A stretch of DNA of 64,000 bases from Sclerodactyla briareus (lineage: Eukaryota > Echinodermata > Holothuroidea > Dendrochirotida > Sclerodactylidae): the NCBI GenBank assembly GCA_026419785.1, contig JAODTK010000111.1, positions 155,059 through 219,058 of the forward strand, given 5' to 3'. Both the position numbers and the translations under genes were made by a program. The notes beneath the pieces were generated by a model. The model searched no databases. It saw only the letters and a list, made by a program, of their open reading frames with translations, and was not told the origin of the DNA. This document shows positions 11,301-23,330 of the stretch, in pieces; the stretch's first letter is position 1, and each line of letters starts with the position of its first letter.

Positions 11301-11850
11301 GATACGTAAGATAATACAATTCGGCCAAAACGCAGCTGTTGCATAAAAAGATAATAAATGTTTGATTCGTTTAAGAACTCGTGATTTGTTAAAGATGTAC
11401 ATGTTTCATATCGAATCGGCTGCACTTTCTTTCACCTCGCGAGATAATAATTATTACCACTCGTGGAATATGAGTAACCAAGCTTTCTGACTCTCAATGT
11501 GGGCCGTGATGCGTCCAGTGGATGTTTTGCCGACTTCCAGATCCATATCCAGAATATTTATTACCGTTGAGATATCCACATGGGTCTCAAAGCCTCTCAT
11601 CCTGATAGCATTAAAATTGAATTTCTCTTGTATATATAGTGAAAGTAGAAACCCAACCGATATGTGAATATTTTCATTTTTCTTCATAGGCAGAGAAAAG
11701 GACGGACGCGTCTACCAAACAGCGGGAGGGGATTAAAGAATGAGGCTTGATGATGCAGTGATACAGAGTAGATACACAATATCAGGTTTGCCGTGAACGT
11801 CTATTGACCCACTCAATTTAGTTTAGTAAAAGGGTCCAGGCAGGACAAAA
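8400..11850. other. Non-coding interval, no gene supported
   Basis: Six-frame reading shows only short, unconvincing ORFs. A weak FN3-like string is encoded near 8760-8850 but has no splice context. Homopolymers include G at about 10397-10408. The interval 11090-11140 is C/G-rich low complexity. Confidence 0.4.
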
Positions 11851-11879
11851 CCCCCATGAAAGAACCCTCAGCACAAAGA

Positions 11880-13180
11880 TCTCAAAAGAGAAGGAATAAC
11901 CCAGAGCCTAACGAGTTCGCCCAAATTATTGAAAAAAAATCGATACTGTCTTTCTTGAACGCATTACATCTTAGACAGAACATCCCAGGAAGGTTATCCA
12001 CTCATTAATGACCCTCTGCGAGATGAAATATTTGCGAATGTCCAATCTACGCGTTGTAACAAGGATTGAGGCAGTGGTGTACATTGGCAAAAACTCAAAT
12101 GAATAGTAAAAGAAAGGCCATCTGAACCATTAACAATTTTAAAAAACCTGAATCAAAGCAGCGTGGATAGTCTCAGCTCAATTCCCTTAATCTTATTTCC
12201 CGAAGGCAAATTTCTAAGACAAGTGAATCAATCTGTAGCCTTCGCTGAACTCTTTCAATTATCTTTTTGTCGGGAAGTAGGATTTCATAATGGACCAGGA
12301 ATACTCCCGGTTAAGTCTCACCATTTGCCAAACAGCCTGACAACAATATCTCTATCACAAGGAAACTGAAATGCGTCGCATTAGCCAATTACCTTGCCTC
12401 GCAAGTCGCACCACTACTCAGAAAATTCAAAGAAGAATATAAAATGAACTACGAGTTCTTTTTCTAAATTCAGCTGGCCTGAATATTTGGCCATGAAACT
12501 TGCAAGAAGGGTGGTTGCGATTGTAGAAAGAAACCAACATGCATAACTTGGCAGTAGTAGTAATCAGCATTGAAAACATTTGCCACTCGAAAGATCATTG
12601 AGATATTCTATCGGGGACCCTTTGAACCATTGCAACATTTCGTTCGAAAGCAACCTACAGATACAACTAGTGTCGTCTCGCAAAAATGTTAACTTTGAAG
12701 CACCGAAATCCCAAGATCGTCATACACGGCAAAAGGAAGCTACGACAGAAACGATCCTTAGGGAACACCACTAGTGGCCTTTTGCCAAGGAGACAACGCC
12801 CATTGATGCGACGTTGTCCTTATTAGGAAAGCCACTGACGAATCCACTTGAAGAAGGAAGGAACAAAAGAAATTCCCATCAATTCCGAAAATTTTCAATT
12901 TGAGGAGAGTGGGAGGAGAGAGTGGACTAATGAGGAACCTTGTCAAAAGCTTCGGAAAGTCTAGCAAAACTTATTTCAACAGCATGCTTTTGTCAAACTG
13001 CACTAGAAACATCTCCCATAAATTCAAACATGAGCGATTTCTCCTAAATCCATGCTGAGAACTCGAAATTAGATATACTCATTGGAAAATATGACAATAG
13101 ATCCAACACCTTGAAGAAGAAACAACATATTAAGAGGTGGCATTCATTCTTCCTCAATCGTTACTTGTGAGGAGCACCAT
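11880..13180 (-). pseudogene. LINE reverse-transcriptase relic
   Basis: On the minus strand, broken frames give successive reverse-transcriptase landmarks in the right order: QHGFRRNRSCLNLWEMF (RT motif QxGFR) near 13050, FARLSEAFDKVPH (the LDFSKAFDKVPH motif) near 12940, then a WAP/VTSGVPxGS-like word (ATSGVPWGS) near 12760. More decayed sequence continues to about 11880. All motifs need frame changes and have lost residues, including the FADD region, which I could not find. The order and spacing fit a CR1/Jockey-type non-LTR element. Confidence 0.55.
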
Positions 13181-13199
13181 GTCCGTCAGCAGGTTCTTT

Positions 13200-16100
13200 A
13201 TGACGTCGTAGGCCCGGTGGCACAAATCGTCAGGTCAAATTCAGTCAAAATCCATCTAGGAATGATCCTGCTTGGGCCTTATAATAACATCTTTTCACCA
13301 GATTTAACCGTTTTAAAACCAATGGGACGAGATGGACGGTTGCATCGTTTTTACTCTATAGCAGATTATGGTTACCTTTGACGTTGCATCAATGTGTGTA
13401 CAAGCTGAAAGTTAGCAATACCCAATCAATATAACATGATTTCAGGAAGATCTAATGCACTTTATAGGAGATAATTTGAAAATGTTTCCCCTTCATCCTT
13501 GACCTTCTTAAGGTCAAGATGTTCCAGTGGGTTGATGAACATGTGTCCAAGATTGGTCAACATCCATGAAATACCGAGTGAACACGGGACCAAACGAAGC
13601 AAACGTGGACGGAAATGGATAGATAGACTGATGAAGCCTTTAGGTGAATTTTGTAGTACACCATTTACTTGCTTCTTGCATGTGGCATATTTATGCTTTC
13701 TTTCATTCCTTGCAGAGAGAAAGAAAGGGAGACCCCGCTAACCCGGGATCTTTCAGTAACATCAGTGCCGAGGCTCGCATATCCAGTGGACACGTTATTC
13801 ACACTTCCAATGCGGAAACATTTTGATTAGGGGCATCGTGGATCTGAGGATGATATTTTACCCGCAGTTTCCTAATCAAATTAAATAGATATGACACGAG
13901 CATCCTTAGATATTATGCACATGCGTTTACCTTGATAGTTATGAGAGGTTAGCTCAAGTCAGAGTATAAGTCGTCTGTTTTTGTTTGTAAACTGAGCGCA
14001 CCCGCAGGGGCGTATCAGGAAGAAAACCCAATAGGGGACACAATGAATTGCCCTCCGAGAGAGGTTTTTGTTTGTTTTTTAAAGAGAGACCGAGATGGAA
14101 AATTAAGCCATGCGTGATCCATTTGTTAGGTTTTCTTATATAGGGAGAGCCTTATGGCCCACTAATCCGACAATATTTTTTTACTCAGACGTTTGGTATT
14201 TTCATGAGGCCCAATAGTGAAGGGGAGCCCTCTATGGTTCCTCTACTGAACCCCTAAAAAAAACGTCTCATTATTGTTTACCATGGGCACAATTTGGCCA
14301 TTTATAGCTTCGAATCTTCATGAAGATAGGGAGACAGCGACGTGAGCCCGCGTAAGGAAGGACAAGAAGGATCTCGAGAAAGTTAGACATTTTCAAGATC
14401 TGGGTAGTTGTGACTGAAGATGAATATTGTAAAACAGAGATCAGAGCAGAGTGGTATGGCCATGGTGACTAAGCAGTGGTAAGGACAAAGAGACTCGAAT
14501 AGAGACAGCCCTTTTTCTACGCTGGTTCGGGGGTTTGCAATTGGGTGAAGAAAATGTATAGTGCGGAAGTCTATTTATGTAGCCTCAGGAACGGCGACAG
14601 AAAGAGTATAGAGACATTGAGATTGGATATGAGGAAGTAGGATCAAAGAAACACCATGTAATCAGACAGGGTTAACGGATAGACAATGTTTGGTGAGCTC
14701 CGCAAGCTGGAAAAAACTATTAGGGAGAGATATGGATGAGCACATGTTAAGGCATGCGCCTCGAAAAAAAAGTTGACCAAAAAAAAAAGGTCAGTGTTTA
14801 TTTTGAGTAGTAGGAGTAGTAGTAGACCCTGGGTACGGGGTCAAGTTGCATATTTACAAGAGTTGCCTCATAGCATTGTGTACAAAAACTGTTTATATCT
14901 TCGGAGCCCATGAATATGTAACACCAGTACTAGTATTATGATAGACATACCATAATACGGAAATGAACTAGTTCATTTACAATATTTGTATGGACTCGTA
15001 ACTATGACGTAAGACATTAAGTAGTTGTGTAGTTTGACGTTCCATACAGTGGAGTGGTTAGAATATGAATAAAGCCAACCAGCAAATAGTACACTCAATT
15101 CAGGCTGGTAATATAAAAATAACAGTATTATAGTCTTGATCCCGGAGACTCTGGCTTTACTACGCGTCCCATTCTCTTTCCCGCCCTTCAACACAGGCAC
15201 GAAAGAAAACCGTTGCGTCGAATTACTGAATTGGTACTTATGGGAGAGCACAGGAACCCTCTTCGGTGTGTAGCGGTTTGTAGTTGTGAGTCATATTTAT
15301 TAAAATGCGGAAAATTTTGAAATTCTGAATCGTAATCACGTTAACTCGACCAGGTTTGCATGGATGAAGTTTATACTTAGTAGATATGTTCCTAATAAGG
15401 CGTACGGGAAACACATTGTTTCGAAGTTAGGTCAAAGTTAATGAGGTCAAATTCTGAGAATCATAGTAAACACTACAAATCCAGAATTACGTGGTCGGAT
15501 CAGCTTGCAATTAGATATGTAGATTTCTTATGCAAGAGTGCAGGACCTGTCGTTTTGGTTCGAGATGTTCATTTAAAAAAATCGAATTAGTTGTGAGAAG
15601 TGTCACATGTTGGTAGGCAAGAATGTAATGTTGAATTCAATGCTGAGAAAAAGAGGGACTATATAATTGAGGGTGACAACAGCTTCATCAAGGTATGAAC
15701 AGTTATGTAATGGTGGGAGTAACACTGCAGTAAACTAGAATTTTGATCGAAAAAAAAAAAAAAATCGTAAACCACGTTGTCCATGGGTATGAAAAATTGG
15801 CAGAGTAGCACGAAACATCTGACTAGCCCGCCACACAAAAAATTGCATGCGGTATCACACCTTCAGAAGTTTGTCTGCAATACCCATATATAATGTCAAT
15901 CAGATTAGCATGAATCATGCAAAATAAAATTTGCATGAATAATTTATGCAGATTAGCAACACTTGATGACCACCACCGAGCCTCGCTTACTGGTAAAATT
16001 CTCCAAACCAAAGATAGATCACATCTACAAACTAGAAATTTGCAGTGAATCATACCATTCATCACATTTAATGAACTTCAATGATTTTGCCTTCCGCTGT

Positions 16101-17250
16101 TCAAATTATACATGAAATACGCTCAAATTTACAAATCAAAAAACTACGTTACTAGTTAGCATACACCACGCATGCTTACACTTCAAGTTGCCATACATAC
16201 CGAACTGCACTCAATCGATCCTGAGATATCTAGTAACACAAGCGTTCGGGACGTAATTGGCCATAATATACCAATGTATATTTCTTGGAACAGTCGTTCG
16301 GGCTGTTTGAGCCGGACTATATCACTTGACCATGTACTCTACCGAACGATGCAGGATATATCGCGACGGGCACAGACAGATTAGAACACAACAAAGTGAC
16401 CACTACTCCTCTTGCGGCAAAGGGCAGGCGAGAGACGAAAGAGACGGGGAAGAAATAGCTACTTGATTGATTGCATCCGCGTTAGGATCCAGAGGCAACC
16501 AACCCGCATTTTTTTTTTCGGAGTAGAAGCTCGCTTGACCGTTTTAAACAAAATAGCCCAAATGACTCGTACTTCACGTTTGACCCAATTATTGATACCC
16601 CATACAAATTGGCCGAAATCGACCCTAAGTGCACGTCGATTCGAATTCTGGACAACCTCATCAGTACTAAATCATTTTGTTCATATAACATCCGCCCCAA
16701 AATGTCCCCTAGATTAGGCCTACCTTTGACCTCAAATACATGAACACAGTGTATGTAGATATCACAAAATGGTCAAAATGTATCCCTAGATTACCTTGAC
16801 CTCATTTTTACAACCCCAGATGACCTTCACTTTATCAATTGTGGCCCATGTTTCATCACGATCCATCAAAAGAGTATGAGTAGCATTTGAATGAATCTGG
16901 ATATCAAATAGACAGGGAAGAATCCCAATAGCAACCCTAGCCACATGGTCGGAGTGAGCTTAAACCACCTCTCGCACCCTTGATAGGAACTGCATTTTGC
17001 GGCCCATTTGCTGGAGAGTTATTTGACGCTTCAGTTAGACCATTCCGCATGCGATTGATTGCAGTGGCAACAACACGACTGCCGCGCCTCTGTATACCTG
17101 GTACTTACTGCAGATACAATATAAGTGTATGTGATGGAGGACAATATGCATTCATTAAGTACAATGGTCATTTAAAGATTCAATTGGAATTGGAATTCCT
17201 TTGCCGTGGCAAAAAAGCATTATATGCAGTAACGCAGAGGTGTTATGTGG
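13200..17250. other. Non-coding interval with old repeats
   Basis: No gene recognised. The stretch 14300-14700 has faint LINE-tail resemblance but is too decayed to call. There is a poly-A run at about 15751-15763, and TTTGACCTC/GATGACCTTC words related to the satellite family occur near 16720-16830. Confidence 0.4.
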
Positions 17251-17329
17251 TGTGGCGGGGATCTCCTTATGAGCACGTATCAACGGAGGAAGGGCAAGCC
17301 TCCTTTCAAGTTTCAAAGTTAGACAGGAA

Positions 17330-17830
17330 ACTTGGTACAGTTTGCTTGTGAGCACGATAACTGTGCAAAGAACGATTGTAGAGATTCTAATACTTGGGGT
17401 GGAGGGTTCCCATATAGATGATCCCCATTGTTCTGGGGTGAAGGTCCAAGGTAACCAAAGTGTCAACAGAGGCGTTTTTGAAAAGCTTGTGGTGGAGCAT
17501 GACAAAATGTTCACAAATAGTATATAGAGTTCATACTTGGGCAACGAGGGGTGGCCACTTGGAGTGGATGATCCCTACTTGGTTGGGAAGGCCTTGTCAC
17601 TGAAGGTTAAAAAGAGGTCAAAGTGGAACGTGAAACGAACTAATGTGGAGCGCTATACTAGACTGAATCATTGCAAAGTGAGTGAGATTATACCTAATGT
17701 TTGTTATTTAGGTCAATGGTCAATGGGGTCAACAGAGGGCCGATTTGAAAAGTTTGTTGAGCTGATAAATGTGTAACAAAATGATGGAGAGAGATCATAC
17801 TTGGCATGGAGGATAGCTTATGGGGTATAG
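17330..17830 (+). repeat. Second tandem repeat family (~200 bp, about 3 degenerate units)
   Basis: Units begin near 17343, 17520 and 17750 and share an ACTTGG word, GGATGATCCC or GATGATCCCC, a GGTCAAGG-like block and a GAAAAGCTTGT/GAAAAGTTTGT end. The first carries CTTGTGAGCACGATAACT, almost the same word as the satellite's reverse complement (CTTGTAAACACGATAACT). It lies directly upstream of the 17.9-kb satellite array. Confidence 0.55.
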
Positions 17831-17869
17831 ATTACAATATTGTCTTGGGGTTAGGTCGGTCACCAATAG

Positions 17870-19213
17870 TCTGATCAGACCAACCATTCTGGACTTATCG
17901 TGTGTAAAAGGTTTTCAGACTTGACCTCTGGTGACATCAGATGACCTAGACCGACCCAAACAATAGGGTCATGTACTATCATGGGAAGCACACGATACCA
18001 AGTATGAGCTTATCCATCCGGCGGGGTCGAGTATCGTGTTACAAACCAAATTGGCCAAAATATCAACTTTTAACAAATTTTCTCATTTTTGACCAAAAAT
18101 TCACTCCGACCTCTACCAAAAACAATAGCGTTCTTGCTCCCAAAAAGGCAAAGATACACACCAAATTTCAACCTGATCAGACCAACCATTCTGGACTTAT
18201 CGTGTTCACAAGGTTCAGACTTTGACTTCTGGTGCCTAGAGACCTCTGACCTTGACCCAAAAACAAAGGGGTTCATTTGTACTCATCATGGGGAAACACA
18301 CAGACCAAATATGCGCTTCATCCATCCAGGCGGGGGTCGCGATATTCCTGTTTACAAGCCAAAATTGGCCAAAATATCAACTTTTCACCAAATTTTTCTA
18401 TTTTGACCAAATTCACTCCCGACCTCTACCAAAAACAATAGGGTTCCTGTGCTCCCCAAAAAAAGGCTATACACCAACTTCAAACTGATCAGACCAACCC
18501 ATTTCTGGATATGTTTTACAAGGTTTTCGACTTTGACCTCTAGTGACCGCAAATGGACCTTTGACGGGACCTCAAAACAATAGGGTTCATTGGACTCATA
18601 TGAGGAACACACATACCAAGTATGAGCTTCACCCATCCAAGCGGGTCGTTTATCATGTTGAAAAGCCAAAATTGACCCAAAATACGACTTTTCAACAAAA
18701 TTTTCTATCTTGACCAAAATTCGACCCCGACCTATACCTAAAAACAAAGGGTTCCTGTGCTCCCCATAAGAAAGCTACACACCACATTTCAACCCCCTGA
18801 TAGACCAACCATTATGGACATATCGTGTTTACAAGGTTTTTCAGACTTTGACCTTTGCGTGACCTCAGATGACCTCTGACATGACCCAAAACAATAGGGT
18901 TCAGTACTTCATCATTGGGGAACAACCATACCAAAGTAATGAGCTTCATCCATCCAGCGGGCGTCGAGTTATCGTGTTTACAAGCCAAAATTGGCCAAAA
19001 TATCAACTTTAACAAATTTTATTCGTGACCACAATTCACTCCCGAACTCCACCAAAAAAAACAATACGGTTCCTGTGCTCCCAATAAGAAAGCTTACACA
19101 AAAATTTCAACCGATCAGACCAACCCTCTTGGACTTATCGTGTTCACAAGGTTTTTCAGACTGTGACCTCTGGTGCCCTAAGATGACCTCTGAACCTGAC
19201 CCAAAACAATAGG
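17870..19213 (+). repeat. ~313-bp dimeric satellite array (left part of copy B)
   Basis: About 4.3 head-to-tail monomers. Consensus landmarks in order are TTATCGTGTTCACAAGG, a TGACCT-rich block, AAAACAATAGGGTTCATG, CATGGGGAACACACATACC, AAGTATGAGCTTCATCC, GGGTCGAGTTATCGTG, TTTACAAGCCAAAATTGGCC, TTTTTGACCAAAATTCACTC, AAAAACAATAGGGTTCC, TAAGAAAGCTACACACC and ACCAACCATTCTGGA. Copies differ mainly by one-base deletions. The array ends abruptly at 19213 in AATAGGGTT, where GC-rich DNA begins. Confidence 0.9.
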
Positions 19214-21645
19214 GTTTTCCTCCGGCCCGGACGGGGGGTGTTACGGCCACCCGCGCCGAAACCGGCACCGACAAAGTCGGCTGTGCGAGACAGCCGAAGC
19301 CGAATAGCGGGCTTTAGGATCACCCGGCCCAAGTCTAGGACCGGGATGATCCAGAGCTCCATGCCCGGGGGAGGTGAAGCAGGCTCCACCGGGCTAACAC
19401 AACCTGGCCCCCGAAGGGCCCGAGGATCGAAGTCTTCTTGGTTACGACCTTCTCCTTCTTCTCCCGGGGTCGTCCTCGAGGACCGAAGACGATGACTTCC
19501 CACTCTGGCGACGATCCCCTGCCTTCTTCACTTCCGACGCTGATGTCCGCACCGGGGGCTTACGGGCTCGGCGCACAAAGACATACCCCTACCTCTCGAG
19601 TCTGCCAGCATCGGGACAACTTGATGAGTTCCGCCTACAAACGGCACACCTCTCCATACCTGAGAGAAAGCCCGCTGAGGAAGTCTTTACCTCCATGAAC
19701 CCTCGTTCACTGACATAAAAAATCAATACAAGGCAACGTAGGCATACAACGACACAACGGCGAACCAAAGTACAAGCGTCCTCCCCCCCTCCCCACCCCC
19801 CTCCCCCCCCGCCCCTTTTCTCAACTAGTAGAAGGGCGCTGCGGAGTCTCTACGTTCATGAACCTCGCTCATTGACTAGAGTCAATACTTGGTAAAGTAG
19901 CATACATAAGTTACACATTGAAATATCGGCGATCAGAGGTGTGAGCATCCCATTTCTCCATAACTGGGAGAGTGGTAAGTGGTATGCCATAATTAATCAT
20001 CAACATTGACGATCGGAGATTGAAACGGCCCACTTCTCCCTAAGCTGCTCTCTCGAGGCGGCTCTCCCGAGCTGAGGGCCGAGGTTCGGCTCTCCCGGCT
20101 CTCCGGAGCCGTAGTCCGACTCTTCCGGACCTCCTTATCGGCTGTTCTCCAGACGCTCTCACGAGCCGCGTGAGTCGCTCTCCCGTCTCTCCGAGGCCGT
20201 GGGCTAACTCTTCGGACCTCCTAATCGCTCTCCGATACGGCCCTCCCGAGCCGAGGGGAGTCTGCTCTTCCCGTTCTCCGGAGCCGTGGGCCGACTCTTC
20301 CTGGACCTCCTATCGCTCGCCGAACGGCTCTCCCGAGTCCGCGGGAGCGTCTCTCCCGCTCTCCGGATTCCGTGGCCGACCTTCCGGACCTTCTTATCGG
20401 CTCTCCGGGACGGCGCTCACGAGCCGAGGGAGAGTGGGCTTTCTCGGCCGCGGAGGGAGCCGTGGGCTAACGACTTCCGGACCTCCGTATCGGCTCTCCG
20501 AGAGAGGCTCTCCGAGCCGAGGGAGTCGGCTCTCCGGGCTCTCCGGAGCCGTGGGCCGGACTCTTTCGGCCCTTCGGATCGACTCTTCCGCCGTGGGGCC
20601 GGACTCTTCCAGAACCTGATCGTCTATCCGAAGCTGGGGCCGAAGCTGCGACCATGATCGACGCCCCAGAGCCGTGGGTCGAAGCCTCCCGGACCTATCA
20701 GATCTCCGCCGTGGATTCGGCTTTCCAGCCTTCCAGATATCTTCGGAGTAAAGTTATTGATCGGCCATGGCCCCCCGACTCCTCTGCGGTCTTCCGAAGA
20801 CACGCCGGCGATACTGAGTCGCGGTTCAGCATCCTAGCCGCGGACTGGTATTCCGGCAATTCGCCGGATCGTGTGGGTACCGTTACACCAGACCCGCGTA
20901 ACCAGTCAGCTTTCCCCCAGCGGTTAAAACGACTCGGAGTGGACGCTCTCCGGAGCCTCGCACTGGCCCCCCACAGAGCCGTTGACCGAATTCCCGTTCC
21001 GGCTCTCCGGAGCGCGGGTCCGTTCTCTTCCGGCCATCCTGGAGCCTGATCAGCTCTGCGAGGATGAGGGTCGGCTCCCCGTTTTCTCCAGAACCGTCAG
21101 TCGGCTCTCCGGAACCGTACGGCTTTCAAGAACAAGGGGCAATATATCAGGGCCGGTGGCTGCCCGGTTCGCGGCGAGCGGCACGTTGCCGGGGCTGTTA
21201 GCACGCTCGCAACGAGGCCGGGGCATACCCTTACACGGCACGGATGGGAACTCGCTGAAGTAGTGCAGTCACGAGAAACTGTCCCGCACCGTCGACCACC
21301 ATTTCCATGTCCAACCGTGATGGAACGGGCCCACCGCCAAAGTGGCCCTGTGTAGTCTGGTGCAGGGTCCATTTGGGGGGTAAGTTGACTATATGAAATA
21401 GACCTTCAACAAAACTTCACTGGTTTGTGAATCGGTGAAGTCATGAATACTTACCCCATATGGACACTACCGCCAAACCGTCCCCACTTTCGGGTCCATC
21501 ACGGGCGTCCCCTCTGTGGAATTTGGGGCCTTCGCCCCCAATTCTTGGACGCCTTCGCCTGGAAAAAAAGAGAGGGCGATGGTTGGTGGCCAACCCGGAC
21601 TTTGTGTTATTGCACGATGTTCAATGGCGCGGGGGTGGGGTGCTG
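19214..21645. other. 2.4-kb GC-rich block interrupting the satellite
   Basis: The base composition switches sharply to GC-rich, CpG-rich DNA at AATAGGGTT|TTCCTCCGG and returns to satellite at about 21646 (CTCATCTGGGGAACAAACATACC region). Since the satellite reads AATAGGGTTCATGTACTCATCATGGGG at this point, the block sits inside one monomer with roughly 10 bases lost. Within it are an approximately 150-bp duplicated segment (ATGAACC..CGTTCACTGAC near 19696 and ATGAACCTCGCTCATTGAC near 19857), a C-rich tract (19785-19815) and the minisatellite at 20040-21120. The tail (21380-21640) has no similarity I recognise. A ribosomal-DNA intergenic-spacer fragment is one possible origin. No protein is supported; the ORFs here are artefacts of high GC. 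Confidence 0.6.
20040..21120 (+). repeat. GC-rich hairpin-forming minisatellite
   Basis: Degenerate tandem units of roughly 80-90 bp are built from GGCTCTCCCGAGCCGAGGG, TCGGCTCTCCGG, AGCCGTGGGCCGACTCTTC and CGGACCTCCTATCGG. The paired words GGCTC/GAGCC and CTCCGGAG make each unit strongly self-complementary. Units become more irregular after 20620. Confidence 0.7.
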
Positions 21646-23330
21646 TCTCATCTGGGGAACAAACATACCATGTATGAGCTCGTCCATCCGGCGGGGTCGG
21701 TATCGTGTTTACCAGACAAAATGCCAAAAATATCAACTTTTCACCAAATGTCTTTTTGACCAAATCACGCCCAGACCTCTACCAAAAACAATAGGTTCCT
21801 GTGCTCCCTAAAAGGGAAAGCTACACACCAAATTTCAACTGATCAGACCGAATATTCTGGACTTATCGGGTTACAAGGTTTTTTCAGACTTTGGCATATG
21901 GCGACCTCAGAGGACCTCTTTCCCTGACCCCAAAACAATAGGGTTCTATGTATCATCATGGGGAACACACCTCCAAGTATGAGCTTAATCCAACCGGCGG
22001 TGGTCGAGTATCGTGTTTACAAGCCAAAATTGGCCAAAATATCAACTTTTCACAAATTTTCTATTTTTGACCAAAATTCACTCCCGACACCTCTACCAAA
22101 AACAATAGGGTTCCTGTTGTCCCCAAAAGAAAGCGACACACCAAATTTCACCTGATCAAACCAACCATTCTGGTTTATCGGTGTTACAGGTGTTAGACTT
22201 GACCTCTAGTGACTCAGATGCCTCTGAACAAATTAGGGTTCATGTACTATTAATGGGGACCAACAATACAACACCATAGTATGAGCTCACCCATCCAAGC
22301 GGGGTCGAGTTAGCATGTTCACAAGCCGAAATTGACCATAAAATATCAACTTCACAAATTTTATATTTTTGACCAAAATTCACCTAGAACCTATACAAAA
22401 CGATAGGGTTCCGGTGCTCCCCCATAAGAAAGCTACAACCAAATTTCAACTGATCAGACAAACCATTCTGGACTTATCGTGTTTACAGTTTTCAGACTGT
22501 GACCTCTGGTGACCTCAGATGACCTATGCCTGACCCCAAAACAATAGGGTTCATGACCTCAATATGGGGAACACACGTACCAAGTATAAGCTTCACCCAT
22601 CCACGCGGGGTCGAGTTACCGTGTTTACAAGCCAAATTGGACAACGATATCAACTGTTCACAAATTTTCTATTTTTGACCCAAAAAGAACTCCCGACCTC
22701 ACCTAAAACATCAGGGTTCCTGTGCTTCCCCATAAGAAAGCTAAACACCAAATTCAACCTGATCAGACCACCATTCTGGACTTAGTCGTGTTCACAAGGG
22801 TTTCAGAACTTTGACCTCTGGTGACCTCAGATGACCAAAATCCACCCCAAAAAATAGGGTTCATGTACTCATAATGGGGGGGAACACAATACCAAGTTGG
22901 TTATCCATCCGGGCGGGTTTGAGTTATCGTGTTTACAGCAAAAATTGGCCAAAATATAAATTTTCAAATTTCTATTTTTGACCCAAAAAATTCATCCGAC
23001 CTCTACAAAAACATAGGGTTCCTGTGCTCCCCAAAAGAAGTACACACCAAATTTCGAACTGATCAACCAAACCATTCTGGACTTATCGTGTACAAGGTTT
23101 TCAGACTTTGAACTCTGGTGACCTATGACCTGACCCCAAAACAATAGGGTTATGTACTCATCATGGGGAACACACCATTTTTACCAAGTAGGAGCCGGAA
23201 CCCTACTCGGACCTGATCAAGTATCGTGTTTTACAAGCTGGGCGTCAACACACGCACCACACACATACACACGCACACCCACAAACGTGACTGCATAGAA
23301 TTCTCCGACTTCGTCAAGGGAACAAGAACA
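21646..23330 (+). repeat. ~313-bp satellite array (right part of copy B) and element right end
   Basis: About five monomers resume in the same orientation and phase as the 17.9-19.2 kb array. The array ends after ACAAGC at 23236 in GGCGTCAACACACGC, a (CA)n-rich tract, GACTGCATAGAATTC and GACTTCGTCAAGGGAAC. This right-end module is shared with the ends at 49.6, 62.5 and 63.2 kb. The example at 22500-22525 holds three intact TGACCT words spaced by 4 and 4. Confidence 0.9.

Noticed and set aside
14300..14760. LINE C-terminal-like string on the plus strand (LRWFG.., RRQKEYRD..)
   Set aside because: The resemblance is too weak and scattered over frames. No RT core lies upstream in the expected place.
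18070..18747. ORFs of 68-120 codons in the satellite arrays
   Set aside because: They follow the satellite consensus in several frames, change between monomers and have no coding character.
20170..21049. Overlapping long ORFs (up to 149 codons) rich in Arg, Ser and Pro
   Set aside because: They lie in a GC-rich minisatellite and occur in several frames and both strands, as expected when stops are rare. No domain is seen.
21440..21475. U1-snRNA-like start (ATACTTACCCC)
   Set aside because: Only the first eight bases match. The Sm site and stem-loops are not found downstream.
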